Assembly: GCA_947259605.1 (NCBI GenBank)
Contig: CAMYMX010000042.1
Span: 1 to 12,953, forward strand
DNA from: an uncultured Polyangiaceae bacterium
GTDB lineage: Bacteria; Myxococcota_A; Polyangia; Polyangiales; Houyiibacteriaceae
Direction of reading: 5' to 3'
Length of the DNA: 12,953 nt
The notes below the pieces were generated by a model, which did no database searches, was not told the DNA's origin, and saw only the letters and a program-made list of their open reading frames with translations. The translations under genes were made by a program, and so were the position numbers. Positions 6,228-12,953 of this stretch are shown one piece after another (positions within the stretch are counted from its first letter, which is position 1; the number at the start of each line of letters is the position of its first letter).

Positions 6228-8360
6228 GTGGGGTCAAGGGAGTCAGACGAAGTCCTGGAAGGCGTGGTCGAGGACGTGGTTTTCCGCAGTGATGACGGAA
6301 AGTTCGCGGTGATTCGTCTCGCAGCCGACCAGGAAGGAACGATCGCCTCAACGAAGACCGCCGTGGGGGATCTCGGTCAGATCGCGCCGGGCGAGAACGT
6401 TCGCCTGATCGGGCGCTGGACGCAACATGCGGTCTACGGGGCGCGGTTTCGGGTCACCTCGTTCACGCCGACGATTCCCTCCACCGAGCGGGGCATCACT
6501 CGCTACCTCGGCTCCGGGCTCATCCCCGGCATTGGCCCGGCCTTGGCCGCCCGCCTCGTGGAGCGCTTTGGTCCGGATACCCTGGATGTGATCGCGACTC
6601 AGTCGGCGCGGCTGCGCGAGGTTTCGGGCATCGGCAAACAGCGAGCGGAGTCGATTGCCAAGGCCGTTCGCCAACGCCGCGCGGAAGCGGAGACGATGAG
6701 CTTCCTGCACGCGCTTGGCATGGGGCCGGCCACGGCACGCGAGATCGTTCGCAAGTACGGCGCGGATGCCCCTCGGGTCGTGAGAGACGATCCCTACATC
6801 GTCGCCGAGCAGATTCGCGGCATCGGTTTTCGAACCGCCGATCGGATCGCAGGAGCGCTTGGAATCGCCGGCGATGATTTGAGGCGCGTCCAAGGGGGCG
6901 TGCTGCATCTGATTGGTAAAGCAGTCGACGAAGGCCATGTGTTCGCCACGCGGGAGCAGCTCGGCAACGGCCTCGAGCAACTCGATGTCCCTTCCGATGA
7001 GCTCGACAAAGCCCTTCGCGCGCTGCAGGCGCGCGAGCTCGTCACGATCGAAGATGACGCAATTTACCCACCCGTGTTGCACCGGGCCGAAGTCCTCGTC
7101 GCCGAGGCATTGAGGACCTTCGCCGACCGCCCGAAGGTGCAACAACCGGTCAAGACGTACGACCCTGCGCTCAGCGAGGCGCAACGAAGCGCGGTCGACG
7201 CGTCACTCGGAACTCATCTGCTCGTGCTGACGGGCGGACCGGGTACGGGCAAGACGACGACCGTCCGCGCGATCGTTCAGGCCCATGCAGCGCTCGATCG
7301 CCGGGTCTCCCTTTGCGCGCCCACGGGTCGAGCGGCAAAGCGCCTTTCCGAGGCCGCCGGCATCGAAGCGAAGACGATCCACCGCCTCCTCGAGTGGAAT
7401 CCAGCCACCGGTCACTTCAATCGAAACCAGCGCTTGCCTCTCGACGCCGACCTGATCCTCGTCGATGAAGCATCGATGCTCGACATCCGCCTCGCCTCAC
7501 AGCTCCTGGCCGCCATTCCCCGCAACGCCACGCTCGTGCTCGTCGGCGATATCGATCAGCTGCCGCCGGTTGGACCGGGGCAGCCTTTGCGGGACCTGAT
7601 CGCGTCCCAAATTTGCAAGACGATCCGACTTCACGAGGTGTTTCGCCAGGCACAGCAAAGCGCAATCGTTCGGGGAGCTCATGCGGTTCTCGAGGGCCGC
7701 ATGCCGGAGCCGACGCCGAGCGGAACGAAAGGTGATGGGGACTTGTTCCTGATCTCCGCTACCGATCCGGAGAAGATTACCGAGCGCCTCATCCAGACGT
7801 TACGTCGCATGGCGGCGGCCTATGGATTCGACCCGCTTGCCGACGCACAGGTCATGACGCCGATGCGGCGCGGCCCACTCGGGACGATCAAGCTCAACGA
7901 AGTGCTTCAAGAGACGTTCAACCCCGGCAAACGGGAGGGCGAGCTTCCCAGCTCATTTCGACCGGGCGACAAGGTGATGCAGCTCCGCAACGATTACGAG
8001 AAGGAGGTCTACAACGGGGACCTCGGTGAAGTGCACAGAATCGAAGGAGGCGTCACCTACATACGCTTCGATGGACGCGAGGTTCAGTACAAGGGGGACG
8101 AGCTCGATGCGATCTCGCTTGCCTACGCTTGCACCGTCCACAAGGTCCAAGGCAGCGAGTTCCCAGCCGCCGTGATCGTTCTGCACAATGCCCATTTCAT
8201 GCTGCTCAATCGGGCTCTGCTCTACACGGCGCTCACGCGTGCGAAGAAGCTGGTCGTGCTCGTAGGCGACCCACGCGCGATGGCCCGGGCCGCTCGAAAC
8301 GCCCTCTCCTATGAAACCAACTCGAGGCTGCTGGACCGCCTCCACTCGCTTTCGGCCTAG
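6228..8360 (+). CDS. recD2: RecD2-type 5'-3' DNA helicase (SF1B)
   Basis: This is a 710-residue ATP-dependent DNA helicase of the RecD2/TraA type, known for DNA repair and replication-fork stability outside RecBCD. An N-terminal OB-like part (DEVLEGVVEDVVF...) is followed by helix-hairpin-helix motifs (GIGPALAARLVERFG, VSGIGKQRAESIAKAV, LGMGPATAREIVRKYG, IRGIGFRTADRIAG). The motor has Walker A GGPGTGKT (336-343), motif Ia CAPTGRAAKRL, Walker B VDEAS (412-416), motif III GDIDQLPPVGPG, motif V VHKVQGSE (637-644) and motif VI with R671 (YTALTRAKK). Length matches D. radiodurans RecD2 (715). An in-frame ATG at 6162 would add 22 codons, but these include TTA and AGA and many A/T third positions, unlike the rest. 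The GTG at 6228 is therefore preferred, although its ribosome site is weak. No recB or recC is in the window. The stop lies five bases from that of the convergent serine hydrolase gene. Confidence 0.95.
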   Translation: MGSRESDEVLEGVVEDVVFRSDDGKFAVIRLAADQEGTIASTKTAVGDLGQIAPGENVRLIGRWTQHAVYGARFRVTSFTPTIPSTERGITRYLGSGLIPGIGPALAARLVERFGPDTLDVIATQSARLREVSGIGKQRAESIAKAVRQRRAEAETMSFLHALGMGPATAREIVRKYGADAPRVVRDDPYIVAEQIRGIGFRTADRIAGALGIAGDDLRRVQGGVLHLIGKAVDEGHVFATREQLGNGLEQLDVPSDELDKALRALQARELVTIEDDAIYPPVLHRAEVLVAEALRTFADRPKVQQPVKTYDPALSEAQRSAVDASLGTHLLVLTGGPGTGKTTTVRAIVQAHAALDRRVSLCAPTGRAAKRLSEAAGIEAKTIHRLLEWNPATGHFNRNQRLPLDADLILVDEASMLDIRLASQLLAAIPRNATLVLVGDIDQLPPVGPGQPLRDLIASQICKTIRLHEVFRQAQQSAIVRGAHAVLEGRMPEPTPSGTKGDGDLFLISATDPEKITERLIQTLRRMAAAYGFDPLADAQVMTPMRRGPLGTIKLNEVLQETFNPGKREGELPSSFRPGDKVMQLRNDYEKEVYNGDLGEVHRIEGGVTYIRFDGREVQYKGDELDAISLAYACTVHKVQGSEFPAAVIVLHNAHFMLLNRALLYTALTRAKKLVVLVGDPRAMARAARNALSYETNSRLLDRLHSLSA

Positions 8361-8365
8361 CGGCC

Positions 8366-9469
8366 CTAACGGTCATCGAAGGCGTGGACGATGGCCTCGT
8401 GAAACGCGGGGCGAAATGCCCGGATCGCGGCATTGTCGTCGGACACCGCCACACGATTGGTCAAGAGCACCATCACGAGCTGTCGGCGCGGGTCGCACCA
8501 AAGCGAGGTCCCGGTGAATCCCAGGTGACCGAACGCATCCGCGTCGATCGACGTGCCGGCAGCGCTTCCTTCGTCGGCCTTGCCATCCCAGCCCAGTCGG
8601 TGTGTCCCGCCTGGCCTCCGTGCCGTGGCGTGCCGAACGAGCTCTTCCTCTACCGCGCCTCGTCTTCCCTGCCACGCGGCCACGCACGCGGCGCCAAAGC
8701 TCGCGACGCTCCTCGCGACCCCAAACATGCCGGCGTGGCCGGCGACGCCACCGAGGGCAGCGCAGTTGTCATCGTGGACCTCACCGGTCAACGTTCGACC
8801 ACGCCAAAGGGACCAGCCCGTCGGCGCGCAGCGTGCCTTCCAACCTTCGTCCGGCTGGCTCGTTCCGAAAAAGACGGTGTCCTGAACCCCGAGCTCCATC
8901 GCGACGCGGTCCGACACCACCTCGTGCAAAGGTTTGCCCGCCGCGCGGCTGATCGCCATCCCGGCTAGGATGTACCCGAGGTCGCTGTACACGGCGCTGC
9001 CAACGGTGCTCGCGTCCCAATGCGGAAGCAGCTGCATCAACATCCATTTACGCGCCGCATCGGTGCCGGGCTCTTCTGGGAGCGTCTCGTAGAAGGGCAC
9101 CCAGGCCTCCAGGCCAGAACGATGGCAGAGCACCTCTTCCCAGATTCGCTGGCCGATCGGCAGGCCATTCGCTTCGGGAATCAGTTCCTCGACGCGTTCA
9201 CCGAGGTCGAAGGCCCGAGCCTGATGCAAGCGAAGCGCCGCATTGGCCACCCATGGTTTGGTGAGCGAAGCCAAATCATAGAAGGTGTCGACGGTGACCG
9301 GCGGACCACCCTCGGCGCGAAGCCCCGCGACGGCGTCGACGTAGTGCCAGGTACCGCGCCGCCAAAACGCAATCGACGCGCTGGCTCCGGGAAACACGGT
9401 GGCTGCGCATCCGGCGGCGAGCTGCTGCTGCAATGCGCGCTCGATCCGCGTCGAGAGGTTGGCGGTCAC
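8366..9469 (-). CDS. Serine hydrolase of the beta-lactamase fold, AmiE/YbbE-like
   Basis: This 367-residue protein is of the serine beta-lactamase/penicillin-binding fold. The catalytic SxxK is SLTK (residues 68-71) in the context YDLASLTKPW. The second motif is YSDLGY (161-166). The third, in place of KTG, is HLGFTG (315-320), followed by TSLWCDP and VVMVLLTNR-like text (LVMVLLTNRV). The segment GEVHDDNCAALGGVAGHAGMFG (229-250, central part GGVAGHAG) is characteristic of the B. subtilis YbbE/AmiE group, which acts as an N-acetylmuramyl-L-alanine amidase in peptidoglycan recycling. That role is a suggestion only, since esterases and peptidases share the fold and no nagZ, namZ or murQ is nearby. 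No signal peptide is visible, so it may be cytoplasmic. The start codon is GTG at 9469, with a weak GCAGG next to it. It is divergent from truD (51 bases apart) and convergent with recD2. Confidence 0.85.
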   Translation of the reverse strand: MTANLSTRIERALQQQLAAGCAATVFPGASASIAFWRRGTWHYVDAVAGLRAEGGPPVTVDTFYDLASLTKPWVANAALRLHQARAFDLGERVEELIPEANGLPIGQRIWEEVLCHRSGLEAWVPFYETLPEEPGTDAARKWMLMQLLPHWDASTVGSAVYSDLGYILAGMAISRAAGKPLHEVVSDRVAMELGVQDTVFFGTSQPDEGWKARCAPTGWSLWRGRTLTGEVHDDNCAALGGVAGHAGMFGVARSVASFGAACVAAWQGRRGAVEEELVRHATARRPGGTHRLGWDGKADEGSAAGTSIDADAFGHLGFTGTSLWCDPRRQLVMVLLTNRVAVSDDNAAIRAFRPAFHEAIVHAFDDR

Positions 9470-9520
9470 GCCTGCTGTCTACCCAATCGCGCTGCGATGG
9501 TCTACAGGAAGCGGCCAGCC

Positions 9521-10558
9521 ATGACGCTCCCCTATCTCACGAGCTCGATCGCACCGATCGAAGCCGAGTTTCGATCGACCCCAGAGGATTTCGAGGTCGA
9601 CGAGCAACCGGCTTATCCCCCGAGCGGAACCGGGGACCATGCATTCGCGTTCATCGAGAAACGCGGCCTGACCACCAATGACGCGGTTCGTGCGCTTTGC
9701 GACTGCGTCGGAGCCGACCCAAAGGCTGCAGGATGGGCCGGTCTCAAAGATCGCCACGCTGTGACCCGGCAATGGATCAGTATTTTTGGCGCCTCCCCGG
9801 ACGCGCTGCTCCGGGCGGAGGTCGAAGGCATCCGGGTTCTCGAAGCGGCGCTTCATCCGCAAAAGCTGCGGACCGGCCACCTTCGCGCGAATCGGTTTCG
9901 GATCCGTCTGCGGCAAATCGACGCATCGAGAATAGACGAGCTTCGCCAGCTGTTGTCCGTGATCGAAAGCGACGGCCTCCCCAACTATTACGGAGAGCAG
10001 CGATTTGGACGTGACGGCGACAATGCAGAGCGTGCGCTTCGATGGGTGCTCGGCGAGGCTCGAGCGCCCCAAGGAGGTTTTCAGCGAAAGCTTCAGATGT
10101 CCGCGCTCCAATCCGAAATCTTCAACCGCTGCGTTGCCGAGCGGGTGCAAACCTCGACGCTTGGGAAGGTTTATGCGGGCGAGCTCGTAAAGAAGCACGA
10201 GTCGGGAGGCTTGTTCGTTGCGCCCGATGTCGAGGACACGCAGGCCCGGGCCGACGCTTGGGAAATCAGCCCCACCGGACCGATGTTTGGGGCGAAGATG
10301 CGCTGGCCCGAGGGCGATGCCCGAAAACGCGAAGAGGCGCTGCTAGAGGAGTCGGGCTTGACCCTGGATCGGCTGGCCAAGTGGAAGCGTCTCGCCCCGG
10401 GGACCCGGCGATTCGTTCGAGTTCCGGTGCCAAATCTGGACCTGACTGTGAGTGACAATACGGTGGAGCTGGATTTCACCCTACCCGCTGGCTCTTACGC
10501 GACCATATTGGTGCGGGAGATTCTCAAGCGGGATGCACCGCCGGCCAAGACCGGCTAA
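9521..10558 (+). CDS. truD: tRNA pseudouridine(13) synthase TruD
   Basis: This 345-residue cytoplasmic enzyme isomerises U13 of certain tRNAs to pseudouridine, and it is close in length to E. coli TruD (349). The nucleophile is D77 in AGLKDRHAVTRQW, equivalent to D80 of E. coli. The second family block is NYYGEQRFGRDGDN (155-168). It is followed by the TRUD insertion domain with SALQSEIFNRCV (194-205), GPMFGAKMRWPEG (253-265) and RRFVRVPV (296-303), then the closing strand LPAGSYATILVREI. The frame is open far upstream and has an ATG at 9497. The ATG at 9521 is chosen because AGGAAG lies nine bases before it and family members begin just before the FRSTPEDFEV segment. exbB follows 26 bases downstream, so truD probably leads the Ton operon. 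The promoter must lie in or near the 51 bases shared with the divergent hydrolase gene; none is recognisable. Confidence 0.95.
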   Translation: MTLPYLTSSIAPIEAEFRSTPEDFEVDEQPAYPPSGTGDHAFAFIEKRGLTTNDAVRALCDCVGADPKAAGWAGLKDRHAVTRQWISIFGASPDALLRAEVEGIRVLEAALHPQKLRTGHLRANRFRIRLRQIDASRIDELRQLLSVIESDGLPNYYGEQRFGRDGDNAERALRWVLGEARAPQGGFQRKLQMSALQSEIFNRCVAERVQTSTLGKVYAGELVKKHESGGLFVAPDVEDTQARADAWEISPTGPMFGAKMRWPEGDARKREEALLEESGLTLDRLAKWKRLAPGTRRFVRVPVPNLDLTVSDNTVELDFTLPAGSYATILVREILKRDAPPAKTG

Positions 10559-10584
10559 AAGCGCGCTTCTACCCGAGGAAAAGT

Positions 10585-11229
10585 ATGATCGACATTCAAG
10601 AGAGATTGACCGCCTTCGCCATGCTTGGCGCGACCTGGGTCATGTGGCTTCTGATTATCCTCTCCATCTTCGGCGTGGCGATCATTTTCGAGCGCATCTA
10701 CTACTTCTTCGTCTCCCGCGATGACGTGCGAGCCCTTCAGGAAGACCTGCGACTGAACCTTGCGAAAAACGACGTCGCCGGGGCCCGCGACCGTCTTGCC
10801 AAGTCGCGGTCGTTTCAAGCCAAAATCGTCCACTCCGGACTCGAAGTGGTCGACGATGGCCCGGACGCGGTCGAAGAGCGACTCGCCGGTGAGACGGCCG
10901 TGGCCCGCACCCAAATGGAGCGAAATCTCGGCTTCCTCGGCACCGTTGGCAACAACGCCCCGTTCGTGGGTCTGCTTGGAACGGTCATCGGCGTCATCAA
11001 GGCATTCCACGTGCTCGATGAGAGCGCGGGCAAGGTGACGAGCGGCTTGATGACCGAGGTCGGCGAGGCGCTCGTTGCAACGGCCATCGGCCTCCTCGTG
11101 GCCCTGCCCGCGGTCGCCTTCTACAACTACTTCCAGCGCTTGATTCGATACCGCCTGACTTGGGCCGATGCACTCGGCCGTGACTTGCTCGCCTACCTCA
11201 AGGGCAACGCCCGCAGCGGGAGCCAGTAA
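10585..11229 (+). CDS. exbB: ExbB/TolQ/MotA family proton-channel subunit
   Basis: This 214-residue inner-membrane protein forms, with ExbD, the proton channel that energises TonB. Three membrane segments are visible: about residues 14-37 (WVMWLLIILSIFGVAIIFER), 117-142 (GFLGTVGNNAPFVGLLGTVIGV) and 159-183 (GEALVATAIGLLVALPAVAF). A cytoplasmic helical region rich in charged residues lies between the first and second. The GNNAPFVGLLGTVIGV and EALVATAIGLLVALPAV blocks are the MotA_ExbB signature. A good ribosome site GAGGA (10575-10579) lies five bases before the ATG. exbD starts one base after the stop codon and tonB comes next, which favours ExbB over TolQ; no tolA, tolB or pal is present. 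The family is certain, the exbB name likely. Confidence 0.92.
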   Translation: MIDIQERLTAFAMLGATWVMWLLIILSIFGVAIIFERIYYFFVSRDDVRALQEDLRLNLAKNDVAGARDRLAKSRSFQAKIVHSGLEVVDDGPDAVEERLAGETAVARTQMERNLGFLGTVGNNAPFVGLLGTVIGVIKAFHVLDESAGKVTSGLMTEVGEALVATAIGLLVALPAVAFYNYFQRLIRYRLTWADALGRDLLAYLKGNARSGSQ

Positions 11230-11230
11230 C

Positions 11231-11650
11231 ATGGCTGGCGGCTCGCGATCGGGGGATGACGACGACCTGATTACAGACATCAACGTCACGCCCTTGGTCG
11301 ATGTCGTGCTCGTTCTCCTGATCATCCTGATGGTGACCGCGACAGCCATCGTTTCCAAGACAATTCCGATGGAGCTCCCCAAGGCCGCGACCGGTGAGCA
11401 GACACCCGCCTCGCTCGCCGTGTCGATCGACCAGAACGGTCAGCTGTTCCTCGACACGATTCCGGTCAACACCGACGAGCTTCGAACCCGCGTGCGCGCC
11501 GCCCGGGAGTCCGACGAGAACCTCCGCGCCGTGATCGCCGCCGACGGCAGAATTGCGCATGCCAAGGTCGTTCAAGTGATCGACATCCTCCGCCAGGAAC
11601 GAATCACGAAGTTCGCCATCAACGTCCGGCCAGAGGAGATCGGACGCTGA
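11231..11650 (+). CDS. exbD: ExbD/TolR family biopolymer transport protein
   Basis: This 139-residue protein is the partner of ExbB. A short acidic cytoplasmic N-terminus (residues 8-12, DDDDD-rich) is followed by DINVTPLVDVVLVLLIILMVTA. This holds the single membrane helix with the protonatable aspartate D24, the key residue of the family. The rest is a periplasmic domain ending with the typical RITKFAINVRPEE. The frame is open upstream into exbB, but the ATG at 11231 is preceded by GGGAG (11218-11222) with an eight-base spacer and gives the normal family N-terminus. It begins one base after the exbB stop and ends 20 bases before tonB, so the three are surely one transcription unit. Confidence 0.93.
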   Translation: MAGGSRSGDDDDLITDINVTPLVDVVLVLLIILMVTATAIVSKTIPMELPKAATGEQTPASLAVSIDQNGQLFLDTIPVNTDELRTRVRAARESDENLRAVIAADGRIAHAKVVQVIDILRQERITKFAINVRPEEIGR

Positions 11651-11670
11651 GCCACGCCGCTGCTGACCCG

Positions 11671-12489
11671 ATGTCCAACCCTTTCGAGAATCTGGCTCCG
11701 TGGGCGCTCGACTCGGCCTGGGTCGTCTTGGCCATCGCCACGCACGCGGCCTTCTTGGCCCTGACGCCCAACCTTGGCGCGGGCTCGGGGCCATCCGATC
11801 CGCTCGATGCGGTCGCCGTGGCGATCATCGACCAGGAGCCGCCCGCAGCCGAGCCCGAGCTCGAGGAGCCGGTCGAGGAAGAGGCCCCGGAGCCCGAAGA
11901 GCCGGAGCCCGTGAAGCCACCGCCAAAGCCCAAGACTTGGAGAGCCCCCAAGGATCCACCGAAAGCTCCCGAGGAGCCGCCCGCGGCCGCGCCGGAAGCT
12001 CCGGTCACATTCGACAACATCGTCCTCACCAATGAAGGCGACGAGCCTTCGTCCTGGGCGATGGACCCAGGCTCTGGCGAGAGCCGCGACGGACCGATCG
12101 GCAAACCGGACGCCGTCGTCACCGGCAGGAGCCGGGACGGTGTGATCGGCGGGATCATCGGAGGCACGGGCATCGGGGTCGTCGTCGACGTGGGCGACCT
12201 CTCGAGACGTCCAATTCCGCCTAGTTTGAAGCAAAAGCTAGAAAGACTTTATCCCAAGAAAGCCAAGCAGGAAGGGGTCGAGGGACAAGCCGTCTTACGG
12301 CTGCAGATCGGGCCCGATGGCTCGCCGAGCAAGATCCGACTCCTCTCCGAAGACCCGATTGGCTATCGGTTTGGGCAGATCTGCAAACAAGCCCTCCAAG
12401 ACGCGACCTGGAAGCCCCCGCTCGACAAAGAGGGCAAGCCGGTCAGCACCCGGGTTACGTTCACCTGCGGCTTCGAGATTCGCTTTTAG
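11671..12489 (+). CDS. tonB: TonB family energy transducer
   Basis: This 272-residue inner-membrane-anchored protein spans the periplasm and passes energy from ExbB/ExbD to outer-membrane transporters. An N-terminal anchor helix (about residues 15-33, SAWVVLAIATHAAFLAL) contains H25, matching the conserved histidine of the TonB anchor. A Pro/Glu-rich then Pro/Lys-rich spacer (about 57-110) is the expected extended linker. A glycine-rich stretch (157-175, GVIGGIIGGTGIGVVVDVG) precedes the C-terminal TonB domain (about 180-272), which has YPKKAKQEGVEGQAVLRLQI, DGSPSKIRLL and WKPPLDKEGKPVSTRVTF. Two cysteines, C238 and C266, are the only ones in the protein and could form a disulfide. No clear ribosome site precedes the ATG. 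It is the last gene before the terminator at 12538. No TonB-dependent receptor gene is in view, so its client is unknown. Confidence 0.9.
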   Translation: MSNPFENLAPWALDSAWVVLAIATHAAFLALTPNLGAGSGPSDPLDAVAVAIIDQEPPAAEPELEEPVEEEAPEPEEPEPVKPPPKPKTWRAPKDPPKAPEEPPAAAPEAPVTFDNIVLTNEGDEPSSWAMDPGSGESRDGPIGKPDAVVTGRSRDGVIGGIIGGTGIGVVVDVGDLSRRPIPPSLKQKLERLYPKKAKQEGVEGQAVLRLQIGPDGSPSKIRLLSEDPIGYRFGQICKQALQDATWKPPLDKEGKPVSTRVTFTCGFEIRF

Positions 12490-12509
12490 GGGACGGCGGG
12501 CGGGCATCT

Positions 12510-12530
12510 CGGCGGGACGATCCACCGCCG
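12510..12530 (+). repeat. GC-rich inverted repeat CGGCGG / CCGCCG after tonB
   Basis: Two perfect 6-base arms with a nine-base loop lie 20 bases after the tonB stop. No T-run follows, so it is not a terminator by itself. It could stabilise the 3' end of the mRNA upstream of the real terminator, or be chance in GC-rich sequence. Confidence 0.3.
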
Positions 12531-12537
12531 ACAGGCG

Positions 12538-12559
12538 TGCGGAAGCATCCGCGTTTTTT
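12538..12559 (+). terminator. Rho-independent terminator of the truD-exbB-exbD-tonB unit
   Basis: A stem GCGGA (12539-12543), a four-base loop AGCA and the matching TCCGC (12548-12552), extended by one T-G wobble pair, are followed by six T residues (12554-12559). It lies 49 bases after the tonB stop and before the next gene, as expected of an intrinsic terminator. The stem is short but all G-C apart from one pair. Confidence 0.7.
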
Positions 12560-12593
12560 GACTCCTGCTGCCGTGGAACGATACCTCACGTCC

Positions 12594-12953
12594 ATGCGGT
12601 GGATTCTGCTCAGCCTGATGGCGCTCACCTGTGCCTGCTGGGGCGAGGACGAAGAACCGCCTGGAGAGCTCGTCGGGAGCTTCCAAGCGCTTGGCCTGAT
12701 GGTCGAGCAGAGCTGTGGCACGGCGGTCCCTGCTCCCGATCCCCTGGACCTCAAGTTCGACCTTCGATCGGAGTCCAACGGGCGCGCGTACTGGCAGCTA
12801 TGGGGTGGCGCCTTGTTTGCTGGAATCGAAAGCGGCGACACGTACACGTTTCAAACGAGTCAGAGCTGGATGGTGATCGAGCCCGATCGTTTTCGGGGCT
12901 ACGTTGGCTGCTCGGTCACGCAGCGCGACGTCTTCACCTTCGAGGTGTCCGTT
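12594..12953 (+). CDS. Secreted, possibly lipidated hypothetical protein, 5' part only
   Basis: An open frame of 120 codons runs from the ATG at 12594 to the right edge without a stop. The first 16 residues, MRWILLSLMALTCACW, look like a signal peptide. Cysteines at 13 and 15 suggest lipidation, but neither ALTC nor TCAC is a canonical lipobox. The following residues are acidic and proline-rich (GEDEEPPGE), as often seen just after a lipoprotein cysteine. The mature part has two more cysteines (41 and 106) that might pair, and several aromatic residues in a likely beta-rich fold. I do not recognise the family. A GTG seven codons upstream (12573) is an alternative start but would spoil the signal peptide. 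It follows the tonB terminator, so it is probably a separate transcription unit. No clear ribosome site is visible. Confidence 0.6.
   Translation, partial: MRWILLSLMALTCACWGEDEEPPGELVGSFQALGLMVEQSCGTAVPAPDPLDLKFDLRSESNGRAYWQLWGGALFAGIESGDTYTFQTSQSWMVIEPDRFRGYVGCSVTQRDVFTFEVSV

Noticed and set aside
9020..9520. A 167-codon N-terminal extension of truD
   Set aside because: It is antisense to the conserved serine hydrolase, shows no domain, and the ATG at 9521 has a good ribosome site and gives the usual TruD length.
10559..10568. Palindrome AAGCGCGCTT just after the truD stop
   Set aside because: It has no loop and no T-run, is too short to mean much in GC-rich DNA, and the next gene follows at once with a good ribosome site.
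10555..11382. A 275-codon open frame on the minus strand opposite exbB and the start of exbD
   Set aside because: It is antisense to two genes with clear family motifs, has no recognisable domain, and such mirror frames are common in GC-rich DNA.
1..12953. Search for mobile elements, CRISPR arrays, tRNA/rRNA genes, toxin-antitoxin or defence genes
   Set aside because: No transposase or integrase motif, no regular repeat array, no cloverleaf or rRNA-like stretch and no recognisable defence gene was seen by reading both strands.

Overview
This is a GC-rich stretch of bacterial chromosome with G or C at most third codon positions. It carries housekeeping and cell-envelope genes packed closely together. 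The ExbB/ExbD/TonB cluster points to a Gram-negative envelope. The myxobacterial flavour of a ParA-like / J-like / RodZ-type HTH fusion protein suggests Myxococcota or a relative ('Deltaproteobacteria' in the old sense). That placement is an inference from protein style, not a measured phylogeny. I see no rRNA, tRNA, CRISPR array, insertion sequence, integrase or phage gene, and no block of deviant base composition.

Layout, left to right. (1) Plus strand, 2-3026: the 3' part of an alanine/sodium symporter gene, then pepP (Xaa-Pro aminopeptidase) and proC (pyrroline-5-carboxylate reductase). (2) Minus strand, 5855 down to 3023: a three-gene unit, ParA-J-HTH fusion then maf then yggS, joined by two ATGA stop/start overlaps. 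Its last gene meets proC tail to tail, the two TAG stops sharing one CTAG. (3) 5856-6227: a 372-base divergent intergenic region with no certain gene, a possible 70-codon minus-strand ORF and two inverted repeats next to start codons. (4) Plus strand, 6228-8360: recD2 helicase. (5) Minus strand, 9469 down to 8366: an AmiE/YbbE-like serine hydrolase of the beta-lactamase fold, five bases from the recD2 stop. (6) Plus strand, 9521-12489: truD, exbB, exbD and tonB, tightly spaced, followed by a good intrinsic terminator at 12538-12559. (7) From 12594 to the right edge: the start of a small secreted, probably lipidated, protein that runs out of the window.

How the genes may work together: the symporter, PepP and ProC could form a peptide/amino-acid uptake and proline-handling group. 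ExbB-ExbD-TonB is a complete proton-driven energy transducer for the outer membrane, with truD (tRNA pseudouridine synthase) as the leading gene. The Maf/YggS/ParA-like operon mixes nucleotide-pool cleaning, PLP homeostasis and a probable positioning or scaffold ATPase.

Most of the window is ordinary. The part most worth a second look is the ParA-J-HTH fusion at 4302-5855. It has a Walker A motif lacking the usual second lysine, a J-like segment without HPD, and a perfect 8-bp inverted repeat that includes its own start codon.
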